Assembly (NCBI GenBank): GCA_964579575.1
Contig: CAZOGL010000033.1
Coordinates: 1 to 17,840 of the forward strand
Length of the DNA: 17,840 bases
Direction of reading: 5' to 3'
Source: CAVEFW01 sp964579575
Lineage (GTDB): Bacteria; Actinomycetota; Coriobacteriia; Coriobacteriales; Eggerthellaceae
In this document: positions 1-5,501 of the stretch, piece after piece
How the letters are laid out: each line of letters begins with the position of its first letter
Position numbering within the stretch: the stretch's first letter is position 1
Made by a program: the position numbers and the translations under genes
The notes under the pieces: model-generated
Told to the model about the DNA's origin: nothing
The model's database searches: none
The model's input: only the letters and a program-made list of their open reading frames with translations

Positions 1-150
1 GCGGGCGACCTCCGGGCGACAACGGGTGGCCCCCTGGACGCGGGCGGTCTGGGCGATAACGGGCGGCCCCCCGAGCGCGGGCGGTCTGGGCGATAACGGG
101 CGGCCTCCCGGGCGCGGGCGACCTCCGGAAGCGGGCAGCTCTCCGGGCCA
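1..150. repeat. GC-rich tandem repeat, period about 37 bp
   Basis: Four consecutive degenerate copies begin with gcgggcg at positions 1, 40, 77 and 114, so the spacing is 39, 37 and 37 bases. The two middle copies are nearly identical and share the core gcggtctgggcgataacggg. The outer two are more diverged and share gcgggcgacctccgg. The array begins at or before the window edge and fades by about 150. I see no ribosome binding site with a plausible reading frame, so I regard it as non-coding repeat. The array is far richer in G and C than the flanking promoter. Confidence 0.8.
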
Positions 151-232
151 CACCTGTCGCAAGCCCATCAAAGCCCTCCAAGCTGCACATTCTGGGTCTT
201 TTCAAAAAGTCCCAAAAAAGTAAAACTTTTCC

Positions 233-261
233 TTGCATCCGCCATTTGCTTCGCGTAATAT
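233..261 (+). promoter_or_regulatory. sigma-70-type promoter of the tRNA-Gly/tRNA-Cys unit
   Basis: A -35 box TTGCAT (233-238) and a -10 box TAATAT (256-261) are separated by exactly 17 bases. Transcription would start near 268, about seven bases before the mature 5' end of tRNA-Gly. This AT-rich patch stands out from the GC-rich repeat upstream. Box match and spacing are seen directly; activity is inferred. Confidence 0.8.
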
Positions 262-274
262 ATCTTCTCGCGAC

Positions 275-350
275 GCGGACATGGCTCAGCTGGTAGAGCA
301 TCACCTTGCCAAGGTGAGGGTCGCGGGTTCGAACCCCGTTGTCCGCTCCA
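275..350 (+). tRNA. tRNA-Gly (anticodon GCC)
   Basis: A 76-base cloverleaf with acceptor arm GCGGACA/TGTCCGC, a D-arm with GGTAGAGC, anticodon stem TCACC/GGTGA around the loop TTGCCAA, and a T-arm with GGTTCGAACCC. The anticodon GCC reads glycine codons GGC and GGU. The CCA end is encoded (348-350). It lies directly downstream of a good promoter and is followed 47 bases later by tRNA-Cys, so the two are probably one transcript. Confidence 0.97.
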
Positions 351-360
351 TTGATCACTC

Positions 361-390
361 GGGGTCGGTCGTCTTCGGCCGGCCCCTTTT
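361..390 (+). terminator. hairpin with short T-run between tRNA-Gly and tRNA-Cys (partial terminator or processing stem)
   Basis: The arms 361-370 and 377-386 form a 10-bp stem (two G-U pairs) closing the loop gtcttc, followed by TTTT at 387-390. It has the form of an intrinsic terminator with a short U-tract. No room for another promoter exists before tRNA-Cys at 398, so the structure would have to allow read-through, or act as a spacer cut during tRNA maturation. Confidence 0.5.
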
Positions 391-397
391 GACAGAC

Positions 398-471
398 GGC
401 GAGATGGCCAAGTGGTAAGGCAGAGGCCTGCAAAGCCTTCATCACCGGTTCGAATCCGGTTCTCGCCTCCA
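398..471 (+). tRNA. tRNA-Cys (anticodon GCA)
   Basis: A 74-base cloverleaf with acceptor arm GGCGAGA/TCTCGCC, anticodon loop CTGCAAA (anticodon GCA) and T-arm CCGGTTCGAATCCGG. The discriminator base is U (468), the known main identity element of cysteine tRNAs. The CCA end is encoded (469-471). It shares a transcript with tRNA-Gly upstream and is followed nine bases later by a clear terminator. Confidence 0.97.
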
Positions 472-479
472 AGAATACG

Positions 480-508
480 AAGCCGCCCCTCAAGGGCGGC
501 TTTTGTTT
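480..508 (+). terminator. intrinsic terminator of the tRNA-Gly/Cys unit
   Basis: A perfect GC-rich stem gccgccc (482-488) / gggcggc (494-500), extended by two A-T pairs at its base, closes the five-base loop ctcaa. It is followed by the U-rich tract TTTTGTTT (501-508). This is a textbook rho-independent terminator. Confidence 0.9.
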
Positions 509-740
509 GCCACGAGATTGGGGTGCCATAATAAACGGGGCATTCTTGGCATAAATCCGCGGCACTAGGGCGCGACCATTACGCCCAAAGTGCGGCGATC
601 TGGACCGAGTGGGCGTAAAGCACGGGTATCAAATTCGCGAGTCATAACAAGACCGCCGACTTATGGCATCAAATGGTTTTGGGGGGTACACATTTCGGGA
701 TATAACCCTAACCCTAGCCCCGCCATGTCCTGCTCATATT
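509..740. other. gap without a recognised gene; contains nested inverted repeats
   Basis: No coding region, tRNA, tmRNA or other known RNA was recognised between the two terminators that face each other here. What can be seen is a perfect 9-bp inverted repeat TTACGCCCA (579-587) / TGGGCGTAA (610-618) with a 22-base loop. Outside it lies a perfect 8-bp inverted repeat TGCCATAA (524-531) / TTATGGCA (661-668). The two could nest into one long folded structure, which would fit a small RNA, but no promoter or terminator of its own is convincing. Confidence 0.4.
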
Positions 741-773
741 TAAAAAAAACAGACCGGAGAACCCTCCGGCCTG
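741..773 (-). terminator. intrinsic terminator of tRNA-Val
   Basis: Read on the - strand, arms 773-764 and 759-750 pair over ten positions with one G-U wobble around a four-base loop, followed by eight consecutive U (complement of the A-run 742-749). It starts nine bases after the 3' end of tRNA-Val. Confidence 0.88.
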
Positions 774-781
774 AACGTTTA

Positions 782-856
782 TGGTGCGCGGTACAAGATT
801 TGAACTTGTGACCCCCACCGTGTCAAGGTGATGCTCTCCCCCTGAGCCAACCGCGC
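782..856 (-). tRNA. tRNA-Val (anticodon GAC)
   Basis: A 75-base cloverleaf on the - strand with acceptor arm GCGCGGT/ACCGCGC, anticodon stem TCACC/GGTGG around the loop TTGACAC, and T-arm ACAAGTTCAAATCTTGT. Anticodon GAC reads valine codons GUC and GUU. The CCA end is encoded (complement of 782-784). It has its own promoter and terminator, so it is a single-gene unit. Confidence 0.96.
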
Positions 857-862
857 GAATCT

Positions 863-879
863 CTGAAGCATCGCTTCAG
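863..879 (-). other. perfect hairpin in the tRNA-Val 5' leader
   Basis: A 7-bp inverted repeat ctgaagc/gcttcag with a three-base loop sits between the -10 box and the mature tRNA 5' end at 856. With the predicted transcription start near 882 the hairpin would begin almost at the 5' end of the precursor. It may protect the leader or position it for RNase P; that role is inference. Confidence 0.5.
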
Positions 880-888
880 CGACTGAAT

Positions 889-916
889 ATGTTACCAGAA
901 CGGCATTTTACGTCAA
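889..916 (-). promoter_or_regulatory. promoter of tRNA-Val
   Basis: On the - strand a -35 box TTGACG (complement of 911-916) is followed after 16 bases by a -10 box TAACAT (complement of 889-894). The 13 bases 889-901 are identical to the corresponding part of the tRNA-Leu promoter at 1222-1234, which supports the assignment. Confidence 0.75.
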
Positions 917-1077
917 CACTTTATTTCAAAAAGTTGGGGCTTTTTATCCCTCGCGGGGTTTTTGTCCCCTGCCCATCTCTGACCCCAAAGCCTGGGCCGC
1001 GCATCTCATTCGTAACGTCCAAGATACGAAAACGCTCCATATCAGATAACGCCTCATATCAGACACCAGCCCTAGGC

Positions 1078-1106
1078 ACAAAAAAAGTCGCCGAGAAGGC
1101 GACTTT
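1078..1106 (-). terminator. intrinsic terminator of tRNA-Leu
   Basis: On the - strand the perfect 9-bp stem AAAGTCGCC/GGCGACTTT (1106-1098 with 1092-1084) closes a five-base loop and runs into a U-tract. It begins eight bases after the tRNA-Leu 3' end. The transcript ending here probably comes from the tRNA-Leu promoter and possibly also from secG read-through. Confidence 0.88.
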
Positions 1107-1113
1107 GAATTTC

Positions 1114-1202
1114 TGGTGTCGGAGGCGGGATTTGAACCCGCACACCCGTTAATTAGGCACTAGCACCTCAAGCTAGCGTGTCTGCCGTTCCACCACTCCG
1201 AC
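1114..1202 (-). tRNA. tRNA-Leu (anticodon GAG)
   Basis: An 89-base class II tRNA on the - strand with a long variable arm. The acceptor arm is GTCGGAG/CTCCGAC, the anticodon stem CTAGC/GCTAG encloses the loop TTGAGGT, and the T-arm is GCGGGTTCAAATCCCGC. Anticodon GAG reads leucine codons CUC and CUU. The CCA end is encoded (complement of 1114-1116). It lies 58 bases downstream of the secG stop on the same strand but has a plausible promoter of its own. Confidence 0.96.
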
Positions 1203-1221
1203 GTATTTGGTGCGGTTAGTC

Positions 1222-1249
1222 ATGTTACCAGAACCGACACCGAAGTAAA
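1222..1249 (-). promoter_or_regulatory. promoter of tRNA-Leu
   Basis: On the - strand a -35 box TTTACT (complement of 1244-1249) precedes a -10 box TAACAT (complement of 1222-1227) with a 16-base spacer, the same spacer length as at tRNA-Val. The -10 box and the seven bases upstream of it are identical at both tRNAs. Transcription would begin near 1215, 13 bases before the tRNA. Confidence 0.7.
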
Positions 1250-1260
1250 GAAGAATTTTC

Positions 1261-1518
1261 CTAACCTTGGGAAATGGTTCCAAGAGGATACACAAGCATG
1301 AGCACCAAAAGCGAAACCATGAAGATGATTGCAAAGATGATGGTGATGCGATCGAGGTTCTTCTCAACGATGCTCGTACCGGTCTGGGAAGAATAGACGG
1401 AGCTGGCGATCATATCGCTAATGCCCGTGCCCTTACCAGAGTGCAACATGATGAACGCAATCAAACCGATACCGGAGATGACCAGCAGGATCACAAACAG
1501 AATACAAATAGGGTTCAA
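1261..1518 (-). CDS. secG: SecG, preprotein translocase subunit
   Basis: SecG is the small accessory subunit of the SecYEG protein-conducting channel in the cytoplasmic membrane; it assists SecA-driven export. The 85-residue product has two hydrophobic segments (about residues 3-25 and 58-80) joined by a polar loop containing MLHSGKGTGISD, the family hallmark. The start codon is TTG (complement of 1516-1518), preceded by a GAGGA ribosome binding site seven to eight bases upstream. A well-formed promoter at 1583-1611 lies between it and rnr, so secG can be transcribed independently. tRNA-Leu follows. SecA, the motor that works with this subunit, is encoded about 10 kb upstream in the same orientation. 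Confidence 0.93.
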   Translation of the reverse strand: MNPICILFVILLVISGIGLIAFIMLHSGKGTGISDMIASSVYSSQTGTSIVEKNLDRITIIFAIIFMVSLLVLMLVYPLGTISQG

Positions 1519-1582
1519 GATGTCCTCTTCCTAGCAACTTGGGCGCCATTACCCAAGTGAGTCTTTCACGTACAGCTTATGA

Positions 1583-1611
1583 AGTATAGTCCAAGCATCT
1601 ACCATTCGCAA
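1583..1611 (-). promoter_or_regulatory. promoter of secG
   Basis: On the - strand a -35 box TTGCGA (complement of 1606-1611) and a -10 box TATACT (complement of 1583-1588) are exactly 17 bases apart. It lies in the short unique stretch between the rnr-tail repeats and the secG start, giving a leader of roughly 55-60 bases. Confidence 0.68.
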
Positions 1612-1650
1612 GGAGAAAAACGAGCTTGCGGATGCCCTGGAAAATTTGCG

Positions 1651-1785
1651 CCAAGCGGGAATCCAGCCAGCCGAGAGCCCAGTCAAGCCCTACGCCACGC
1701 GAGAGCTCAGCCAATCGGGAATCCAGCCAGCCGGAAGCTCAGCCAATCGCAAGCCCAATCAAACCCTACGCCAAGCGGAAGCTCA
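1651..1785. repeat. degenerate repeat derived from the rnr 3' end, including its stop codon
   Basis: On the - strand the last six codons of rnr with the TAG stop and the bases that follow (1785 down to 1742) recur at 1709 down to 1666, with 35 of 44 positions identical by my count; the second copy also carries TAG in the matching place. The offset is 76 bases. A further partial copy lies between them (1741-1710), and the block ccagccagccg appears twice 60 bases apart (1662 and 1722). The array runs up to about 1651 and is otherwise non-coding. Confidence 0.75.
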
Positions 1786-3904
1786 AGGAACGCGTTCGAG
1801 GATCAGAGGCTGTCAAGACGACACGTATCGGCATGCCAAGACGATAGACAACGCCAGTGTCTTGGCCCCGCATCATGTGGCGAATGGGGTCGAACTCGAA
1901 ATACTCGCTCCCCAGCCTGCGCAAAGGCACCACGCCCTCCGCCGTGTTCTCGAGGCGCACAAACAACCCGTACGTGGCAACCCCAGAAATCACCCCGTCA
2001 AACTCCGTCCCGACGAACGCTGCCAAATACTCGCACATCTTGCACTCCTGGGACTCCCGCGCGCAAGATTGCGCGACGCGCTCCATCTCCGATGAATGCT
2101 CGCAGATCCACCCAAGCGCCTCTTTTTGCGCCATGAATTTAGGCGTCGTCTCTCCCCGCCGAGAAGCGGCAACAGCCTTGAGCATGCGGTGGACCACAAG
2201 GTCAGGATAGCGGCGGATCGGGCTCGTGAAATGCGCGTATGCCTCGGACGCCAATCCGTAGTGCCCCAGATTTTCTGGACGATACACGGCCTTTTTCATG
2301 GATCGCAAGACAAGATTGCTCACAAGGTGGGATTCAGGACGCCCCTTTGCCGCCTCGACCGCTGCCGCAAGGGCCTTCGAATCACCCTTGGCCAAACGCG
2401 ACTCATCGAGGGTTTCAAACCAGGGAAACTCCTTGAGGACCGGCAACAACCCTTCCAGTGCGGCAGCATCAGGGGCCTCGTGGACGCGATATGCACACGG
2501 ATAACCCAAGGAGGCAAGATGTTGTGCAACGGCCTCGTTCGCGAGAATCATCGCCTCCTCGATGAGGGAGGTGGCTTCGGTCTTTGACCTCAAGTCCACG
2601 CCGATCGGAACCCCTTTTGCATCGAGACGCACCCTCGCCTCGACCGCATCGATATCGATGCCACCTCGATCACGGCGGCGTGCGATACGTCGTTTTGCCA
2701 AGGCGCTCAACTTCCGCAGCCGATCCTGTAACGGCCCCACAAGAGCCCCAGCCACCGCCGGGTAAGGCTCCTCGCCCTCCAACGGGAACGCGCGCTGCTG
2801 GTTCGAGGTGGAAGCCGAGCCAGCCACCACCGGTTGAGACTCCTCGCCCTCCAACAGCGACTGCGCCTGGCCGTAGGTAAGACGCGCCTTGGAGCGAATC
2901 ACCGCAGGGTACACGTCTGCGCCAAGCAAGGCTCCCTCTGCCGACAAGCCCATATCCACCGTCATACTCAGGCGATCCTCATCGGGGCGCAAAGAGCACA
3001 AATCACAGGACAATCTCTCAGGCAACATGGGGATGACGCGGTCAGCGAGATAGACGCTCGTAGCGCGACGACGGGCATCTAAGTCAATCGCGCAATCCCA
3101 AGGAACATAGCGCGACACATCCGCGATATGCACGCCAAGACGCCAACGTACACCCGAACGATACGAATCGTCATCCGCTCCAACGGGGTCAAGGGACACC
3201 GCGTCATCAAAATCCCTTGCATCCACCGGATCGACCGTGAACAAAAACCGATCTCGCAGGTCGCGATAGCCCTCGCTCAACGCCGCTTCCACATCGAGGG
3301 TCGCGGCGTTTGCCTCGTCCAACGCGGAAGCCGAAAACTGCGTCTCGAGCTTGTGACGGGCAACGATGAGGTCCACGAGCACACCCGTGTCCCTATCATC
3401 GCCAAAAACCTCCTCAATCACACCCGTAGCCGCAACTCCCTTGTCAGGAAATGTTGTGATGCGGACGCGCACAAGGCTCCCATCAGGAATGTCGGGGTTA
3501 TCCGCCCGCATAGTGAACACGTCATGACGCAGACGGGTGTCCTCAGGAACAACGACACCGAAAGGTTCCGCCACCTCATAACGGCCCACAAGGCTGTCAA
3601 ACGAACGCTCAAGCACACGCACCACACGGGCAGCAGGCCTGTCTTGCCCAGAAATGTAACGGCTTCCAAAATCCCCCTCATGGTCCTCGCCAAGTTGTTT
3701 GCCGCGCGTCTTTTTGCCACGGGCGCGGGGCAAGGGTGAGACCTCGACCAAATCGCCGTCAAACGCACCGCCCATCTTCGCCTCGGGAATGAAAAAATCG
3801 CCTTCGGGCGTCACGACAAACCCGTAACCCTCCGCTCGCACATCAAGCACGCCGCGCGGGTAGGTATGCGCACCTTTGCGCGTATGATTCCTTGTGCGCC
3901 CCAC
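1766..3904 (-). CDS. rnr: RNase R, 3'-5' exoribonuclease (RNB family)
   Basis: RNase R degrades structured RNA from the 3' end in the cytoplasm and takes part in mRNA decay and tmRNA-linked quality control. The 712-residue product has N-terminal cold-shock-type OB domains (including RAEGYGFVVTPEGDFFIP), an RNB domain with the metal-binding motif DARDFDD at about residues 228-234, and a C-terminal S1 domain (about 632-712, GVISGVATYGLFVRL). I chose the GTG at 3904 because GAGAGGGGAG lies eight bases upstream; a GTG at 3940 would add 12 residues but has no ribosome binding site and falls within a repeat. Residues about 350-386 contain a tandem duplication inside the RNB domain. The last six codons belong to a repeat continuing downstream. 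smpB, a frequent neighbour of rnr in other bacteria, is not in this window. Confidence 0.93.
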   Translation of the reverse strand: MGRTRNHTRKGAHTYPRGVLDVRAEGYGFVVTPEGDFFIPEAKMGGAFDGDLVEVSPLPRARGKKTRGKQLGEDHEGDFGSRYISGQDRPAARVVRVLERSFDSLVGRYEVAEPFGVVVPEDTRLRHDVFTMRADNPDIPDGSLVRVRITTFPDKGVAATGVIEEVFGDDRDTGVLVDLIVARHKLETQFSASALDEANAATLDVEAALSEGYRDLRDRFLFTVDPVDARDFDDAVSLDPVGADDDSYRSGVRWRLGVHIADVSRYVPWDCAIDLDARRRATSVYLADRVIPMLPERLSCDLCSLRPDEDRLSMTVDMGLSAEGALLGADVYPAVIRSKARLTYGQAQSLLEGEESQPVVAGSASTSNQQRAFPLEGEEPYPAVAGALVGPLQDRLRKLSALAKRRIARRRDRGGIDIDAVEARVRLDAKGVPIGVDLRSKTEATSLIEEAMILANEAVAQHLASLGYPCAYRVHEAPDAAALEGLLPVLKEFPWFETLDESRLAKGDSKALAAAVEAAKGRPESHLVSNLVLRSMKKAVYRPENLGHYGLASEAYAHFTSPIRRYPDLVVHRMLKAVAASRRGETTPKFMAQKEALGWICEHSSEMERVAQSCARESQECKMCEYLAAFVGTEFDGVISGVATYGLFVRLENTAEGVVPLRRLGSEYFEFDPIRHMMRGQDTGVVYRLGMPIRVVLTASDPRTRSLSFRLA
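2749..2855 (-). repeat. in-frame direct duplication inside rnr (72-bp period)
   Basis: The 35-base segments 2749-2783 and 2821-2855 match at 31 of 35 positions and are offset by 72 bases, that is 24 codons. They encode LEGEESQPVVAG and LEGEEPYPAVAG, separated by a low-complexity linker rich in Ser, Gln and Ala. The segment looks like a surface insertion in the RNB domain. Confidence 0.8.
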
Positions 3905-3912
3905 AGGTCTCA

Positions 3913-3922
3913 CTCCCCTCTC
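3913..3922 (-). promoter_or_regulatory. ribosome binding site that sets the rnr start
   Basis: On the - strand GAGAGGGGAG lies eight bases before the GTG at 3904-3902. It would fall inside the coding region if the upstream GTG at 3940 were used, so it argues for the shorter protein. Confidence 0.75.
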
Positions 3923-3938
3923 GCTTTGTCTTCCTGGC

Positions 3939-4040
3939 ACAAAACACCCGACTCAAAGCACTCGGCCCCGATACAAAACACCTGGCACAAAATGCCTGAC
4001 GCAAAACACCTGACACTAAACATCTAGCGCAAAACGGGGC
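3939..4040. repeat. 14-bp degenerate tandem repeat upstream of rnr
   Basis: Successive 14-base units resembling acaaaacacctggc start at 3939, 3953, 3973, 3987, 4001, 4015 and 4029; a six-base interruption (3967-3972) breaks the phase once. The unit is unrelated to the 13-bp array just beyond it. The left end overlaps the rejected upstream rnr start and the right end supplies the U-tract of the terminator of the S41 gene. Confidence 0.85.
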
Positions 4041-4067
4041 GAACGGCCTCGATGCCATCCGCCCCGT
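4030..4067 (-). terminator. intrinsic terminator after the S41 homologue
   Basis: On the - strand the 8-bp stem ACGGGGCG (4067-4060) / CGCCCCGT (4041-4034) encloses an 18-base loop that contains a small inner stem, followed by TTTTG. The end of the U-tract belongs to the first 14-bp repeat. It probably separates the ftsEX/S41 transcript from rnr. Confidence 0.62.
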
Positions 4068-4081
4068 CAAGTATCGCCTTT

Positions 4082-4177
4082 TGCGTCGCTGCTATGCGTC
4101 GTTGCTATGCATCGCTGCTAGGCGCCGTTGCTATGCGTCGCTGCTAGGCCCTCGTTCGCCGCCTCGCGTCGCTGCTA
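4082..4177. repeat. 13-bp tandem repeat containing TAG, seeded at the stop codon of the S41 gene
   Basis: On the - strand the unit TAGCAGCGACGCA and close variants occur five times head to tail (4146 down to 4082, exact 13-base period). A further copy at 4177-4166 lies beyond a 19-base gap, and its TAG is the stop codon of the S41 homologue. Each unit carries TAG at the same place. Because 13 is not a multiple of three, the array places stop codons in all three frames behind the gene. Confidence 0.9.
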
Positions 4178-5464
4178 GGCCCCCGTGGTAGACGAAGAGC
4201 CAATCAACGCCTCCACCATCTCTTGAGCCATGACAAGTTGGGTCTCCTCGCTGTCCACGACGACGTCAGGAGAGACGCCGTAGCCATCGATATCATGGCT
4301 GGACGGGCTCAGGTAATACGCCGCCGTGTAACGAATCGCGCCACCAAATGACAGGGTCTGGATAACTTGGACCGAACCCTTGCCAAGCGTCGTTGACCCC
4401 ACGAGTTGAGCACGTCCATTGTCGCGCAACGCCGAGGCAAGCACCTCCGCGGCACCGGCGGTACGCTCGTTGATGATCACTACGAGAGGTGCCGCAGTCG
4501 CCACATCACCGGAAGCGGTCTTGTTCGTGACCGCGTTCTTCGTCTTGATCTGGACAAGGGTACCGCTCTTGACAAACGCGCTTGCCGTGTCAATCGCCTG
4601 GGTCAGATAGCCTCCTGAGCAGTCCCGAAGATCGAGAACGAAGGCACGGGCACCCTGGTTAGTAAGTTGCTCGATTGCAGAGCGGACCAAGGACGCGGAG
4701 TTTTGTGAGAGTTGGGTGATGCCGATGCATCCCACCTCGCCGTCCAACGACGTGGAAATGTTTTGCTCCTTGTAGTCACGGCAGGTCAGCGACGTGGTGA
4801 ATTGCGTGTCAGCGACGGCGCCCAAGGATGCGGGGCGGGTCCAGCCAACGACGACGGAACCTTCCTTGCTCGCAATAGTCGATACGACCTCGTTGACGGT
4901 CACATCCGTTTGGGAAACGCCGTCGATACTTTGGAGGATATCGCCGATTTGGACACCGGCCAGTTGCGCCACCGAGCCGTCGAAGACGTCCGCGGCATAG
5001 ATTTTGCCCTCATACTCAGAGAACAGAACACCGATACCTTGATAATCCGTGGCGGCGTTCTCACGAACAAACTGGTCATAGCGTGCGGCGGTAAAGTAAC
5101 GGAAATAGGGGTCATCGATGGCACCCACAAGACCAGTGAGCATCTTCTCCGTCGCTTCGTCAATCTCATACTCGTCGAAGCTGTTCGTCGAGAGGAGGTC
5201 CTCCACCTCCTCCATACGAGGGGAGATCGAGTTATATACGGTCTTGTCCGCCGTATTGGTCGTGACGCCCGGGGTCACAAGGCCGAGACGCGTGACAACA
5301 GGTTCTATGCCGCGCACAAAGAACCCGAGCGCGAACATGGCGCCAAGACAGATGACTATCCCCGCAGCGAAAGCGACGCGGTACCTGAACTGTTGACTTC
5401 TTTTTCTTGCGGCAACGGCCTCCTTTCTACGGGAGGCCGCCTGCTTTTTCTGATCGGTTTCCAT
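4175..5464 (-). CDS. S41-family C-terminal processing peptidase homologue, probably catalytically degenerate
   Basis: Members of this family (CtpA/CtpB/Prc) are periplasmic or extracytoplasmic serine proteases with a Ser-Lys-Gln active site. The 429-residue product has a charged cytoplasmic N-terminus, one membrane anchor (about residues 28-49), a PDZ domain (about 141-210, with YQGIGVLFSEYEG) and the S41 core. The Lys and Gln of the active site are present in GKGSVQ (K362, Q366). Counting back 25 residues, as in E. coli Prc (S430/K455) and B. subtilis CtpB (S309/K334), gives Gly337 in RTAGAAE instead of Ser. The protein may therefore be a non-proteolytic scaffold. It starts at ATG 37 bases after ftsX with a weak ribosome binding site, so it is probably cotranscribed with ftsEX. 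Its stop lies in a 13-bp repeat. Confidence 0.9.
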   Translation of the reverse strand: METDQKKQAASRRKEAVAARKRSQQFRYRVAFAAGIVICLGAMFALGFFVRGIEPVVTRLGLVTPGVTTNTADKTVYNSISPRMEEVEDLLSTNSFDEYEIDEATEKMLTGLVGAIDDPYFRYFTAARYDQFVRENAATDYQGIGVLFSEYEGKIYAADVFDGSVAQLAGVQIGDILQSIDGVSQTDVTVNEVVSTIASKEGSVVVGWTRPASLGAVADTQFTTSLTCRDYKEQNISTSLDGEVGCIGITQLSQNSASLVRSAIEQLTNQGARAFVLDLRDCSGGYLTQAIDTASAFVKSGTLVQIKTKNAVTNKTASGDVATAAPLVVIINERTAGAAEVLASALRDNGRAQLVGSTTLGKGSVQVIQTLSFGGAIRYTAAYYLSPSSHDIDGYGVSPDVVVDSEETQLVMAQEMVEALIGSSSTTGA

Positions 5465-5501
5465 GCCAGTCCGAACTAGTTGTGCACAATCCGTGCCGTT
5501 A

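Noticed and set aside
26..223. Short open frame over the 37-bp repeat at the left edge
   Set aside because: Composition follows the repeat, there is no ribosome binding site, and it ends close to the tRNA promoter.
704..720. Telomere-like aaccctaaccctagccc
   Set aside because: Only about two and a half units of a simple sequence in a bacterial spacer; chance is sufficient.
509..740. tmRNA (ssrA) in the gap near rnr, secG and the tRNAs
   Set aside because: No tRNA-like acceptor/T-arm ending in CCA and no tag reading frame could be found there.
1579..2136. 185-codon open frame on the + strand across the rnr tail repeats
   Set aside because: Low-complexity Ser/Pro/Arg product generated by the repeat and antisense to the S1 domain of RNase R.
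3905..3940. Longer RNase R starting at the GTG at 3940
   Set aside because: No ribosome binding site; the extension contains a strong Shine-Dalgarno for the inner GTG and runs into the 14-bp repeat.
1..4177. CRISPR array as an explanation for the tandem repeats
   Set aside because: Units are contiguous and degenerate, with no unique spacers of constant length and no cas genes.
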